Part shown: positions 10,104 to 20,316 of the stretch, piece by piece
How positions within the stretch are numbered: the stretch's first letter is position 1
Layout of the letters: the number at the start of each line of letters is the position of its first letter
Assembly (NCBI RefSeq): GCF_000002985.6
Contig: NC_003279.8
Coordinates: forward strand, 2,418,001 to 2,482,000
Length of the DNA: 64,000 nucleotides
Source of the DNA: Caenorhabditis elegans
Taxonomy: Eukaryota; Nematoda; Chromadorea; Rhabditida; Rhabditidae
Direction: 5' to 3'
Translations under genes and position numbers: made by a program
Notes under the pieces: generated by a model
Told to the model about the DNA's origin: nothing
The model's database searches: none
The model's input: only the letters and a program-made list of their open reading frames with translations

Positions 10104-11264
10104 TGGTGCATCGACGATTTACGGTCTCGGTGCAACTCCAAAGACCCGCGTGGCAGGCGGGCCGGCTGCGGACTCATGCGGACTATATTCACTACTTTTG
10201 GAGCTGTGAACAGCTTGTTCACAGTCGTCATCGAAGCAAGCGAAAAGGACGACGCCGGAAGAAGACGAGCAAAAAGAGGCAAAATTTGCATCCATTGTCA
10301 AACGATTGGCAGCTTTCTTTCAAAAAAAAAAAAAAATGGAGTCAGGATCCTCCACAAAGGAAAGCAGGTATATTGAGCGATATAGCCCGATGGGTCCGAT
10401 CCAACCGAGCTTGGCGAGGTTGGAAGGGTGGAAAGATCACCCAAAGGAAATTTGCTGGGTAAAACCATGCAAAATAAGCAATCGATCTTCTGTTCTATGA
10501 AAATAGAAGGTCACCAGAAGGAAATTTGCTGGGTAAAACCAGGCGAATTATATGAATCGATTTTCTATTTTGAGGAAAAATAGAAAATCACCTACGGAAA
10601 TCATGGACTTTGTTTCCATGAATGACAGTCTGCTGGAAAGGCACCATGCAAACTGGTCGATCGATCTTCTATTCTTGAAAAGGGATAGAAGACCACTCCA
10701 AGAACAGAACTTCTATCTGTTTACTCAGAGACGAAGAAGCAACCGAGACAAAAGTTGCAACGACGAGTCAAACGAGAAGAACAACCACTCGTCGAAAAAG
10801 AAAAAAATTGCGTGTTCGAATGACCTTTCGAGGTTCAAACAAACGCAATTTGACCAGTCACCGAAGTCATGAAATGGCATAGCCAAACACGGGTCAGCCC
10901 AAACAGCGAAGGGGCCGACTGACTGGTAACAACCAGAGCTGAAGCTTTCGACAATACGAAAGAGAATGAAGTAACATTACCTTACGACTCGAAACTTTGG
11001 CAATCCAAAAGCCAATGCTGAACGAAGTTTCGAAAGACGAAAATCGAAACAAAAACGACTCCTTTCCTTCGCGGGGGGAGCTCCAAGAGAAAGTTGTGAA
11101 GTTTAAAGCGAGAAAAGCGATTTCCCCTACGGAAAAAACGAAAGAACCCGACAAACTGGTCGGTACGAAAACTTACAACCATCTCTTGGGTATAAGAGAA
11201 AAATCCGAACTGCAAGGGACCAACCAATTCGAGAAGGCCGGGATCTTCACAAGTGCGCGGGGAG
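10104..11264. other. internal region of the LTR element
   Basis: Short ORFs rich in lysine, arginine and glutamine run along the plus strand (for example 10552-10872 and 10997-11284) but no protease, reverse transcriptase, RNase H or integrase motif is seen. Between about 10430 and 10640 there are two to three tandem units with GGAAATTTGCTGGGTAAAAC. This could be a degraded gag-like leader or simply packaging sequence. Confidence 0.6.
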
Positions 11265-11590
11265 TGTATGAAATCATTGCATGATTCATACCTCAATCAA
11301 GCAAAAAGCGAAAGAATTTAATAATGGATTAATAATTGATTTATATTTTGATTTATTGTTTCAATTGTTAATAACGTCTGAGTCAAACACAATCATCCTT
11401 TGATGTACGCCGACTTTCCTCCAACCTTTTTCTGTCCCCATCAAACTCTCTTATCACTACCACCACAGCATCTTGGCTCCGCCTATTTTTCCTACCTATA
11501 TATACCATCTCCAATATTGTATTATTTATCTTTCCTATTTCTACCAATAAAAGAATGTAGAGCCCCAGCCGGCCCTTACCGTTTATTTCA
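11265..11590. repeat. 3' LTR
   Basis: 326 bp, TGTATGAAATC start and TTTATTTCA end. It carries the uninterrupted version of the site where the Helitron-like insert sits in LTR1. Differences from LTR1 outside that insert are few, so the element is not very old. Confidence 0.92.
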
Positions 11591-11771
11591 ATTTGCCGGT
11601 TTGCCGAAATTTTTCATTTTCGGCAAATTTCCAATTTTCGGTTTGCCGGATATCAACTTGCCGAAAATTTTTGTAAAGGTGTAAAGTTTTATTGGATAAC
11701 TAGTTACTGAACATCAATATTGTGCATTTTTAAAATCGTGAAATACAATAAGCCGCGGCGGGGGAAATAGT
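11591..11771. other. flank of the LTR element with CGGCAAATT foldback
   Basis: After the ATTTG duplication comes a run of TTTGCCGG / CCGGCAA-like words (11591-11660), part of a repeat rather than a gene, then short AT-rich DNA up to the kinase stop codon. Confidence 0.5.
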
Positions 11772-14581
11772 TCAAATTTCAGACATTTCACAGTTGGATG
11801 AATTGGGATCCTCGCCACGGACCTGGAAATTTAAAAGTAATTAGAAAATCGGTGGCCGAGTTTTTTCTAGTTTGGAAACACGGCCACAGCGAAATGTGTA
11901 GCAATTTCTGTAGATCAAACCAAAGGTTTAAACCATACAGTACCCCGTACCTCTTCATAAAAATACGCGTGATTCGCAAACATCCAAACAGGATGCACCC
12001 CCATCCACTCGGAATTCACGCACTCATCATATCCAGCACGGCTCATTTCATTCCCGTCCAGCAGTGAAGACACGAGTTTACGACACGAACGACTTGGATA
12101 TCCTTCCGGATAAATGTTTGGGTTCTCTGTCATGTTCTGAAAATGTTGAAACATGAATTTTTGTTCATTGATTGGAATGTGAGCTGTTAACTCCCTCGAT
12201 GCACCATGAGGCTAAATTTAGTTTGACAGCCCATATCTCGGTGAATTCTGGTGCTATCAAAAACTTTTTGTATTTGTATTTGTATTTATTACGATTGAAA
12301 TCGTGATTAAAAATAAATAGTGAATAGACATGAATAAGTTTTTAACTACAGAGCTATAGAAAATTATGCGCGCAATATTTTACCAGTTGACGGGTTTTTG
12401 ACAACTGCAAAGAAAATCGAGATATGAGCTTCCAAAGTTAGCTGGGCTACTAGTGATCGATGCACCATGTCTTTGAAAGCCTATACTTCGGTTCATTTCG
12501 TAGCTGTCAAAAACTTTTTAACAACACATCTATAGAAATCAACATGCTTAATATTTCGTCAGTTGACAGTTTTTTGATAACTGCAATGAAATCCGAGATA
12601 TGAGCTTTCAAAGTTGAGAGACCTCACTCGGTTGATGCACCATGTCTTTGACAGTCAATATCTCGGTTTATTTTGTAGCTATCAAAAAATTTTCAACTAC
12701 AAATCTATAGAAAATTAAATGTTCAACATTTTCTCAGTTGACAGTTTTTTGATAACTGCAATGACATCCGAGATATGAGCTTTCAAAGTTGAGAGACCTC
12801 ACTCGGTTGATGCACCATGTCTTTGACAGTCAATATCTCGGTTTATTTTGTAGCTATCAAAAAATTTTCAACTACAAATCTATAGAAAATTAAATGTTCA
12901 ACATTTTCTCAGTTGACAGTTTTTTGATAACTGCAATGACATCCGAGATATAAGCTTTCAAAGTTGAGTAAACCCATTTTGTAGATGCACCATGAGGCTA
13001 AATCACTTTTGACCGCCCATATCTCGGTGAATTTTATAGCTATCAAAAACTTATAAATTACAAAACTATAGAAAATCATATGCGCAATATTTTAATATTT
13101 TGCTAGTTGACGGGTTTTTGATAACTGCAAAGAAAATTGAGAAATGAGCTTTCAAAGTTGAGTGTGCTACTTGTTATCGATGCACCATGTGCTTCACTAT
13201 ACTTTGGAATTCCATATCTCCGTTCATTTTGTAGTTATAAAAAAATTTTCAACTACAAAATTATAGAAAATTGTATGCTTATTATTCTGTCAGTTGACAA
13301 TTTTTTAATAACTGCAAAGAAAATCGAGATATGAGCGTCCAAAGTTGAACTCATTATCGATGCAACACGTCTTGTAAACAAACTGCCAAGGCGAAGATGT
13401 ACAACCCAACGCACCGGCCATTTTCCAGTGACCATCGTAAAAAGCACTATTCCACAAGCATAATAGTCCGCCGCGTAGGCTTCATAAGGCCGATATTTTG
13501 TGATTTGCGGGCATGTGTAGGGCTGAGTTCCACAGAATGATCGAGACCGTTCACGTCGTTCAATGTGTCTTGCAAATCCGAAATCGATGAGCTTAATATC
13601 CCCATTTCCGTCGATTAGAATATTTTCCAATTTCACATCTCGATGTACTATTCCTCTTTTGTGAAGATAATTGATCGCTTCGATGAGTTGACGGAATAGT
13701 GTGGCTGCTAATGGGTGCTCTGGAATAAAATGTTTCAACGTGGCCGAGATTATGCAAAGAGACAGCCAGCGAGCACGTGTTTCACCACACCCTCACCTTT
13801 CAAACGTTTCTTCTGGAGAATCCACTCGAGAAGTGTGCCACGTTCATAGTAATCCGAAATAATCACGAATTTCGTCGGCGCTGGTCGTGTGATCGCCAGG
13901 CACCGCGCAATATGTGGATGTCGAACCTTCATGGTGATCTCCAATTCGCGCGGGAAGAATTTCTCCGCCACGTTTGCCGGAATCGATTTTCGATCCACGA
14001 TTTTCACAATCACTTCTCGACGATAAAGCTGCGAATCCACTTTGAAGACAACCGAGTGAGCGGTGGTGGCAATTGGACGAGGTGAGAATGTTCCAGACAC
14101 GCTTAGTCCAATTCTACAGAAATTCAAAGGTTTTTAGTCTCAAACTAGGCCTGTAAAGTTTTTCTGAGGGAGCAGAAAGCCCATGCGCCTTTAGGCGATT
14201 ACTGTGTCTTTTGCAATCAATTTCACAATCAGATTTTCTAATTAAATTTCGATTCTCTTTCGAAAAATAACAGGAAACCCGGAAAAATTGCGAAATAATC
14301 TGAAAAAGACCGTACTTTCTTAAAGGCGCACTCCTCATTTCACTCAAAGGTCCTGGCACGATTGTTACTTTTTAAAGCGAGCCGTGCGCTTTTAAAGGGG
14401 TACGGTGGAAATTTTTGCCGATTTCGCAATTTTTCCTGATTTTTCTTCCGCGGAATTCCAATATTTTGAGAATATTCGTTGGAAAAACGGCGAAAATCAA
14501 GAAAAACTCGAATTTTTGACCTCCAGAAACTCACATCGGAATCAACTTTTCTGTAGACGGAGAGAGTGTTGGCGTTGACAT
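11772..14581 (-). CDS. TSSK-like Ser/Thr protein kinase with degenerate P-loop
   Basis: Five exons: 14581-14535, 14113-13797, 13719-13415, 12136-11951 and 11822-11772 (stop), in phase, 301 residues. Kinase landmarks: VIVK lysine ~53, HRDVKLEN ~147-154, DFGFAR ~167-172 and SFCGTQPYTCPQI where an activation-loop APE is expected. HRDVKLEN with the FCGT context resembles TSSK/CAMK-type Ser/Thr kinases. The glycine loop is not GxGxxG (SVSGTFSPRP...HSVVFKV), and APE is replaced by PQI, so nucleotide handling may be atypical. The 1.28-kb intron 3 is full of satellite. The last exon (VRGEDPNSSNCEMSEI) is only 16 codons. I recall F23C8.8. Confidence 0.88.
12185..13375. repeat. satellite array (right block) in kinase intron 3
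   Basis: Same unit as the left block. The GATGCACCATG word recurs near 12196, 12459, 12643, 12808, 12984, 13179 and 13358. The two units at about 12600-12780 and 12770-12960 are nearly identical (TTGAGAGACCTCACTCGGTT in both), showing recent homogenisation. Near 12270-12300 there is a short TTTGTATTTGTATTTGTATT run. Confidence 0.88.
14150..14400. repeat. degraded GCGCCTTTA palindrome in kinase intron 1
   Basis: ATGCGCCTTTAGGCGATTAC at ~14184 faces TTTCTTAAAGGCGCACTCC at ~14317. The arms have diverged. It resembles the MITE at 4060-4320. Confidence 0.5.
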
Positions 14582-14709
14582 GTCATAACAATAAGGAATG
14601 TAGTTTTATTCGATAAAAAAAAGGTCTCACGCTTTGGAAAATTCGAGAACAAAGAAAAGTTCATAAAAATATAAAATACACGTGAAATTAAAAAAAATTA
14701 ATTGCTCTA

Positions 14710-15609
14710 TCACCAATCGTTATTCATATCACCGAAATCTTCCATAAGAGCATCTTCGTCAGCAGCTTCCTTGGCTTCCTGTTCCTCTCGCAGCCGCTCT
14801 TCCTCCATCATTCGATACTCTTCCTCGACATTTTCATCAATTTCAGCGGTTTTTTGGTCGGATTTTTCAGAATTTTTAGCTTTTTCAGTCGTGACTTCTG
14901 AAATTGAAAGATTTTTTGATTTTCTAATAACAAGTTTGGATAAATTTTGCAACCTTTCTCTGGTAAATCCTTGAATAAATCATCGTCATTATCACTCGCT
15001 CCATCATCAATAATTCCATTCTTTTGATTCTCCTGCTCCTCGTGCTCAGAATCCTCGCCAGTCTCTCCAAGCCGGTGCTTGATCATGAAAACTTTAACCT
15101 GCCGCCGTGTTCCCAGTGTCTCGACTCGATTCAGAACATCTTCGGTTTTCATCTTCGGAAACATCAAATGTCCCCAGTATGCGTATTTTTTCATCAATTT
15201 CTCCAGATTTGCGTACTGAAAAGGGAAAATTATTGTATTTTTTAACTTTCAAATTTACCGGATCATCCTTGGGATTTGGCTTGAAATCTTTTAAAGTCTC
15301 CCGAAGAGCTGAAATTCCTTTCGGCCCGGTCAAAATTCGCTCATTCAGTGCTAGGCGTGGATTCTAAAGTTTGAAAAAATTTAAATAAATCATAGAAAAT
15401 AAGCGTTTTACTGCTAGTCTTTTAGTCCTTAACAATTTCGGCTCCACGACTCGTCTAGTGCCTCCCTCGCCGCTGTTATCTGAACAAAACTTTAATTAAA
15501 ACCCGATTTCTCACACGAAATTCTAGATACCTTCGATTGCTTCGTCTCCCATAGGGCTTGGCTCTCGATCCAATTCATCATTTTCGAAGAAATCTTCCAT
15601 TTCGTCCAT
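14710..15609 (-). CDS. tipn-1: TIPIN / Swi3-Csm3 replication fork protection subunit
   Basis: Five exons: 15609-15531, 15479-15412, 15363-15259, 15215-14954 and 14897-14710, in phase, 233 residues. After an acidic start (MDEMEDFFENDELDREPSPM) comes the conserved Swi3 core, about residues 50-130: KLLRTKRLA, NPRLALNERILTGPKGISAL, then KYAYWGHLMFPKM and LNRVETLGTRRQVKVFM. The C-terminal half is acidic and Gln/Glu-rich. Family role: partner of Timeless (TIM-1 type proteins) in the fork protection complex that stabilises stalled forks and supports checkpoint signalling and cohesion. It is divergently arranged with ubxn-1, 401 bases between start codons. The symbol is from memory. Confidence 0.92.
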
Positions 15610-16010
15610 TTTTCTGGAAAAAAAGTTGATTTTCGATCGAAATTTCTAGGTTTTCGTGCAGAAAACGAAAAAAAATGCAAAAATCTTAGCGTTTAAAAAA
15701 CTATTTTCAAACAACGCGCCGACAAAATCGGCTGAATCGCGTCGAGACCCGATCGATTAAATGCGTGCGCCTTTAAAGAAAGTCAGCATTCTCTTTGTGT
15801 TCTTGGCTAGAAAAAGTGTTCCAGTCCATTTATTATCTGAATTTTCTGATTTAAACGCATTTCTTAAGGTTTTTTATTAATTAAACCACTTTATTGTTAA
15901 TATATCACTGTTTTGAACAGCTTATTTCGTAAAAAATCCCAAAATTCTTCTGGAAAATGAGAAAAAATCTAGTTTTTCGCCAAATTGTCGCATTTCTTTC
16001 CAGAATAACA
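15610..16010. promoter_or_regulatory. shared upstream region of TIPIN and ubxn-1
   Basis: The head-to-head gap of 401 bases. It contains half of the GCGCCTTTAAAG MITE family with GCGTCGAGACCCGATCGATT at 15738-15757, a polypyrimidine run and a strong trans-splice acceptor for ubxn-1 at its right end. Bidirectional promoter use is inferred from layout. Confidence 0.45.
15993..16003 (+). promoter_or_regulatory. trans-splice acceptor of ubxn-1
   Basis: TTTCTTTCCAG ends at 16003, seven bases before the ATG, with no plausible upstream donor. It matches the nematode acceptor consensus and fixes the start codon at 16011. Confidence 0.75.
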
Positions 16011-17575
16011 ATGTCGATCGCCCAACAACTCATGGATATGGGCTTCCCAGCCGACAAAGCCGAGGCCGCCGCCGGAAACAACAGAAATCTCGATCAGGCG
16101 TTGGATTGGATTGAGAAGGACGGAGCCGGTGTACCAATGGAGACAGATGCTCCAGCTCAAGCTGCTCCAGGAGCCGCTGACAGTGGTGCACCCCCGGTAG
16201 CCGCCAGTTTTAAGTGTGATGAGTGAGTTTTTCCCCCCTACGATTCTTATTAATTATTTCTCCAAATTTTTTTTTCCAGCTGCGGAAAGCTTCTCGCCAA
16301 CGATGATGCTATCATGTTCCACGCTTCGAAGACAAAGCACGAGAATTTCAGCGAAAGCTCGGAAGCTATCAAGCCTCTCACTGCAGAGGAAAAGGCCGCA
16401 AAAGTCCTGGAAATCCGAGAAAAAATCAAAGTCCATCAGGCCAAAAAGGCAAAGCTCGAGGCCGAAGAGAATCGTGAGAAGGAGAAAAAGCGTCGTGAGG
16501 ATGGAAAAGCCATGATCAGCCATAAAGAAGCCGCCAGAGATCGTGAAATTCGGTTAGAAAACTGTTTTCCATTGAATTTAAATAATAATATTCCCAATTT
16601 GCAGAGAAGCCGCTCAAGATCGTCGCCGCGAAAAGAACGAAGACGAAATCGCCAGAAAACGAGTTCTCGAGCAAATCCGGCTTGACAAGGAAGCCCGTAA
16701 GGCAAAAGCTTCAGGCCAACCGGTTCCAGAGGCAAAGCCTGCTCCGTCTGCAGCTCCAGTTGCTCCGCCAAAAGACTACTCAACTACAACTCTTCAATTC
16801 CGACTTCTCGATGGACAAACTGTTAGACAACAGTTTGAAGCTAATGAGCCGGTAATTTAAATATTCTCGACTCCCTTGAATTAATTTTTCAGCTCGCAAT
16901 GGTCCGCGCCTGGGTCGAAACTAATCACGCAAACGGTGTTCCGTTCACCCTGATGACCCCATTCCCCCGCAAAGTGTTCACCGAGGATGATATGGGAACA
17001 CCGCTCAAAGTTCTCAGTGAGTTTTGCTCAAAAAGGCCGGATTTCATGATGAAACTTGGAAATTTTCGAAAAAAAAAGTGGACGATTTTCAGCTATTTCG
17101 CCAACTTTTCCTGTTCACAGCTGCCGGAAATTTATTTTTATTCGATTTTTGTCCTTCTTCAGCAAAAAGACTCAATTTAACTGAAGAATCTGAAAAAGTG
17201 CTCAAAAATGGCCTAGAAGTCACGAATTGTCAATTGTAAGGCAATTTTTGAGCACTTTCGAATTTTTCAGTTAAATTAAGTATTATTTTCAGAAAAATCA
17301 ACTGATTTTCTATATTTTGACACTAATTTTTAAATATTGGAGCAGTATGGTGCAATTTGACTTTAAATGTGCCTAAATCAACGAAAAAAACGCTAAAATA
17401 TATAGATTTCTGCTGTAATTGGGCCATTTTTTCGAAAAAAATAAATAAAAATTTGAAAAGTTTCGTTATGAATTTTGGTTTTTTGAGACCAAAAAAATGT
17501 TCATTCTCTAATTTTTTTTTAAAATTTTCAGATTTGGTACCATCCGCCAACGTCATTCTCAACCGTGCCGCCTGA
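16011..17575 (+). CDS. ubxn-1: UBX-domain protein UBXN1 (SAKS1 type)
   Basis: Five exons: 16011-16222, 16280-16552, 16605-16851, 16893-17016 and 17532-17575, in phase, 299 residues (human UBXN1 297). Domains: UBA at ~1-42 (QQLMDMGFPADKAEAA), a C2H2-like finger (C69, C72, H85, H91), a charged coiled coil ~105-205 and a UBX domain ~215-299 with the PFPRK turn (FPR 268-270) that binds p97/CDC-48. Family role: ubiquitin-binding p97 cofactor in protein quality control. The last exon codes for only 14 residues (NLVPSANVILNRAA, sharing the first codon with exon 4). That exon, part of intron 4 and the 3' flank exist a second time near 31.0 and 33.8 kb as a pseudogene fragment. Confidence 0.95.
17160..17285. 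repeat. small foldback in ubxn-1 intron 4
   Basis: ACTCAATTTAACTGAAGAAT then AAAGTGCTCAAAAATGGC is inverted as GCAATTTTTGAGCACTTTCG then TTCAGTTAAATTAAG. A ~120-bp hairpin. Confidence 0.7.
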
Positions 17576-17880
17576 ATCTTCAAAACTAAATTCCCACAAT
17601 TTACTGCTAATTTTCTCTCCCCCCTCTCCCGAATGCTGGTATCACTTGTAAACTAAACATGTATATTGAGCATGTATAAAAATTTTCCGATAAACTTTTT
17701 TCCCCTCCATATATCTCGAGGCTCTTCATCTCCTCGTGATCTTCGAATTCCCGTCAGTTTTGCTCTCCGAGCTCTTGCCACAGATTTCTGACAAGCTGCA
17801 GGACAATCATATCTCCAGAGTGATTGGAAGCATTAGAACCTGGAAGATATTGGAATAAAAACCTGCGTACTGCACAACAT
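17345..17880. repeat. duplicated ubxn-1/innexin junction, copy 1
   Basis: Runs from intron 4 of ubxn-1 (TATGGTGCAATTTGACTTTA) through its last exon and 3' UTR into a dead innexin last exon and on into a palindromic repeat. Its counterpart is at 30985-31060 plus 33736-34230. The ubxn-1 part is functional in this copy; the innexin part is not. Confidence 0.85.
17699..17852 (-). pseudogene. dead copy of the innexin last exon
   Basis: On the minus strand it aligns to the innexin exon at 34177-33974, sharing CAGCTTGTCAGAAATCTGTG, AATTCGAAGA and the splice acceptor ATCTTCCAG. Relative to the live exon it lacks 10 bases (GATCATTCGG on the plus strand, expected near 17829), which shifts the frame, and further frame changes follow. 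No other innexin exon is nearby, so it cannot be expressed as an innexin. Confidence 0.88.
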
Positions 17881-18330
17881 ATTTGACGCGCAAAATATCT
17901 CGCAGCGAAAACTGCAGTAATTCTTTAAATGATTACTGTAGGTCGATTTACGGGCTCAGATTTTCTTTTCGATTTAATTTAAGAGGCCCCACCAAAACGG
18001 AATGCAACTCAAAACAGGATACAGGGGCGGAGCCTATTTCGCAACCACCGCATGCTTTTTCCGCAAGCCTCGCACGTTTTTTCTCTTTAAAAAATGCAAC
18101 AACATCAAGGAAAAAACGTGCGAGGCTTGCGGGAAAAGCATGCGCGGTTGTTGCGAAATAGGCTCCGCCCTTGCATCCTGTTTTGGTGAATCCTGTTTTG
18201 AGTTGCATTCTGTTTTGGTGGGGCCTCTAATTTAATATTCTATCGAGAAATACACGAGCCCGTAAATCGACACAAGAGCGCTACAGTAGTCATTTAAAGA
18301 ATTACTGTAGTTTTCGCTTCGAGATATAAT
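17868..18330. repeat. palindrome of the ACATATTTGACGCGC family with a second palindrome inside
   Basis: Outer arms: ACAACATATTTGACGCGCAA, TCGCAGCGAAAACTGCAGTA, AATTCTTTAAATGATTACTG on the left; CATTTAAAGAATTACTGTAG and TTTCGCTTCGAGATAT on the right. Inner palindrome ~17983-18232: AGGCCCCACCAAAACGGAAT faces TGTTTTGGTGGGGCCTC, with GGGCGGAGCCTATTTCGCAA inverted near 18155. The outer family recurs at 34204-34870, 35395-35640, 47550-47850, 58880-59130, 59815-60065 and 60880-61010. Confidence 0.85.
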
Positions 18331-18496
18331 TAAATTCCAAACTTGTTGTTATTTTTCAATGATACAGTAGAAAGTTGCGAGGAAATATTTCGCACTATAA
18401 GTCCAGCCATTCTCGTTTTTCCATCAGGTTTTCCTTAATTTTTTCAACAACAAAAGTACAAAAACACAAAAATTCAAAATTCAAGTTTATTGAAAT

Positions 18497-18686
18497 TTCT
18501 AGCAGTTCTGATTCTCTCTAGCTAATTTCTTGATCACTTCGATAGCTTCTTAAAATGTGCCAACCCCAAAAACTCTGGCTGGATCTCGCAAATCTGATGG
18601 CAGTTCATCCATGTTTCCCGTTGGCATGATAACTCTCAGATTTCTTGCAAATGCTGCACGCGTTCTTACCACGATATTGCCAACCT
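18497..18686 (-). pseudogene. orphan exon fragment with in-frame stop
   Basis: After a CATATTTTCAG acceptor the minus strand reads VGNIVVRTRAAFARNLRVIM, PTGNMDELPSDLRDPARVFG, VGTF, then TAA (18552-18550), then continues open as EAIEVIKKLARENQNC before a second stop. The composition is clearly protein-like on both sides of the first stop, as if one codon had become a stop in a C-terminal exon. No upstream exons are found. I do not recognise the family; a gene ending at the first stop is the alternative. Confidence 0.5.
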
Positions 18687-18689
18687 GAA

Positions 18690-20000
18690 AATATGCTCGG
18701 GTTGTACTAGTTTTTCAAACACATGAATGAAAATCTGTACTATTTAAAAGTGTTCTAAACTTCTAGCTACGAAATTAAAAACAAAAAGTTGAAGAAACAC
18801 AGACACCTCGAGACCCAAAGTGGAGGGAAGAAACGGTTTGTATCGATTTACAATTTTTTACTCTTCCCCCGACCTGCCTCTTGGGTCCCGGGATGTCTAT
18901 CTCTCTACAATTGACTACACTCTCTGTATGGGCAATAGTGGAGAAAAGCGTTTTCATAATTTTTAACGCCCTTCATTTTTTTAAAATGTACTTCTTTAAG
19001 GCTACTTCTGAAAGAAATCGGAAAAATATTCAAATAGTCGATTTCCGAGAAATAATGAGAGACGTAGAAATGCATAGTGTGCATGTGTGAGAGATCGTTG
19101 CAAACGAAGAGGTAGAAGATTTTTCTGCTGTCATTTCAGGGTTGCGTGCATAATTATCACTCAAATGTAGGAATGAGGTGAATAAAAAAGGTCAAAATTC
19201 GTAATTTTTTTCGCTGCATATCAATTTTTTCAAATTTTAGAAACTCGTGTTATCAAGAATAATTTTTCATTCAGAAGTACATATGGTATAATCTCTTGCA
19301 AACTCCTAAAAAAAAGTTTGTTTGGTTTTCTTGAAACCAAAAAAATAAAATAAATAAAAACGAAAAAAGTTGTTGCACTGAAATTCTGTCACAAGAAAAA
19401 TTTAACCGGAAGTTGTTGTCTGATTTTGTGGGTTAAGATCTACGACTGTGGTGAGTTTCATAACATTTAGCCTGGTAGTTTTTTGTTACAACACCTTTTT
19501 TTTGGTAGGTATTTGTTGGTTTTCGAAAGACCCAGCCCAGGGCCTGATTAGGGTAGACCGAGCTCAAACCGTCTTTCATGTAACCTCCCAATGACCAGCA
19601 AAAAATATATGTCTCCTCCTCACTCACAACAATCTCTTACTCACGCACACTGCGCTTCTACGTCTCTCCCTATTTCTCCGAAGGTTAAACTGCCTTTGTC
19701 AGTACGGATTTAGTTCTGAAGGATACAACACCGACTAATCATAACTGTGTCAAACATGTTAACTTTTCGAATTTTTTTTCACTTCTTTCACTTATTTTTG
19801 CAAAACATTATTTTGAAACATTAGCTCTGTTTGAGATGAGATTTTGAGCTATTATAAAAATATGCTATGTCGGGTCATTTTTATCTTATGATTTTTTTTT
19901 CAAAACTGGGTTGCTCTTCCCTTTGTCTATGATATTGTTATTTTTTAATTTTACTAGCTACAATTGAAAAAAACAATCAAGCAATAGAAAACTCATTCCA
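18690..20000. other. gene-free repeat-bearing spacer
   Basis: Contains an inverted pair at about 19045-19100 (GAGAGACGTAGAAATGCATA, GTGTGCATGTG) and 19630-19680 (GCGCTTCTACGTCTCTCCC), suggesting a ~640-bp foldback element, and a copy of a GGGTCCCGGGATGTCT repeat (18880-18960) related to 34705-34770. No convincing gene. Confidence 0.5.
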
Positions 20001-20004
20001 TCGC

Positions 20005-20316
20005 GTTATTCAAGTAGTGTCGTGAAACTAAAAAGTGTATTTCAATACACTTTTTTCCTTATTCAAGTAACAATAAAAGCATGTATCTCAATAAAGTTTG
20101 TGGCGTCATTTCGCAAAATTTTCCCACGTTTCTCGACATTTTTCCACAGTTGTTTTATCAGAAATTTTTGGTTGTCGGATAATGTCGAGAAATGCAGAGA
20201 AATGCCGCGAAATTACGTCACAAACTGCATTTAAATACATGTTTTTGAAGTTACTTGAATAAGGCAAAAGAGGTATTGAAATGCACTTTCTAATTTTACG
20301 ACACTACTTGAATAAC
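20005..20316. mobile_element. palindromic MITE, GTTATTCAAGTAGTGTCGT ends
   Basis: Left GTTATTCAAGTAGTGTCGTG at 20005 and right CGACACTACTTGAATAAC ending 20316. The arms stay complementary inwards (GTGTATTTCAATAC against GTATTGAAATGCAC; TTTGTGGCGTCATTTCGC against GCGAAATTACGTCACAAA). No ORF. Confidence 0.85.

Larger units (their letters stand above)
9586..11590. mobile_element. LTR retrotransposon, non-autonomous or deleted, 2.0 kb
   Basis: Two LTRs (9586-10103 and 11265-11590) starting TGTATGAAATC and ending CA. A perfect 5-bp target duplication ATTTG lies at 9581-9585 and 11591-11595. The internal region is only 1.16 kb, begins with TGGTGCATCGACG (TGG start, as expected for a tRNA-complementary primer site) and ends with the purine tract GCGCGGGGAG before LTR2. 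No gag/pol domains are recognisable, so it must depend on another element. Confidence 0.93.

Noticed and set aside
10552..10872. Possible gag-like protein in the LTR element
   Set aside because: Lysine-rich and lacks a zinc knuckle or any capsid motif; kept only as part of the internal region.
12185..13375. Regularly spaced repeats resembling a CRISPR array
   Set aside because: Units are 165-195 bp, diverged throughout and lie in a eukaryotic intron; there are no short repeats with unique spacers.
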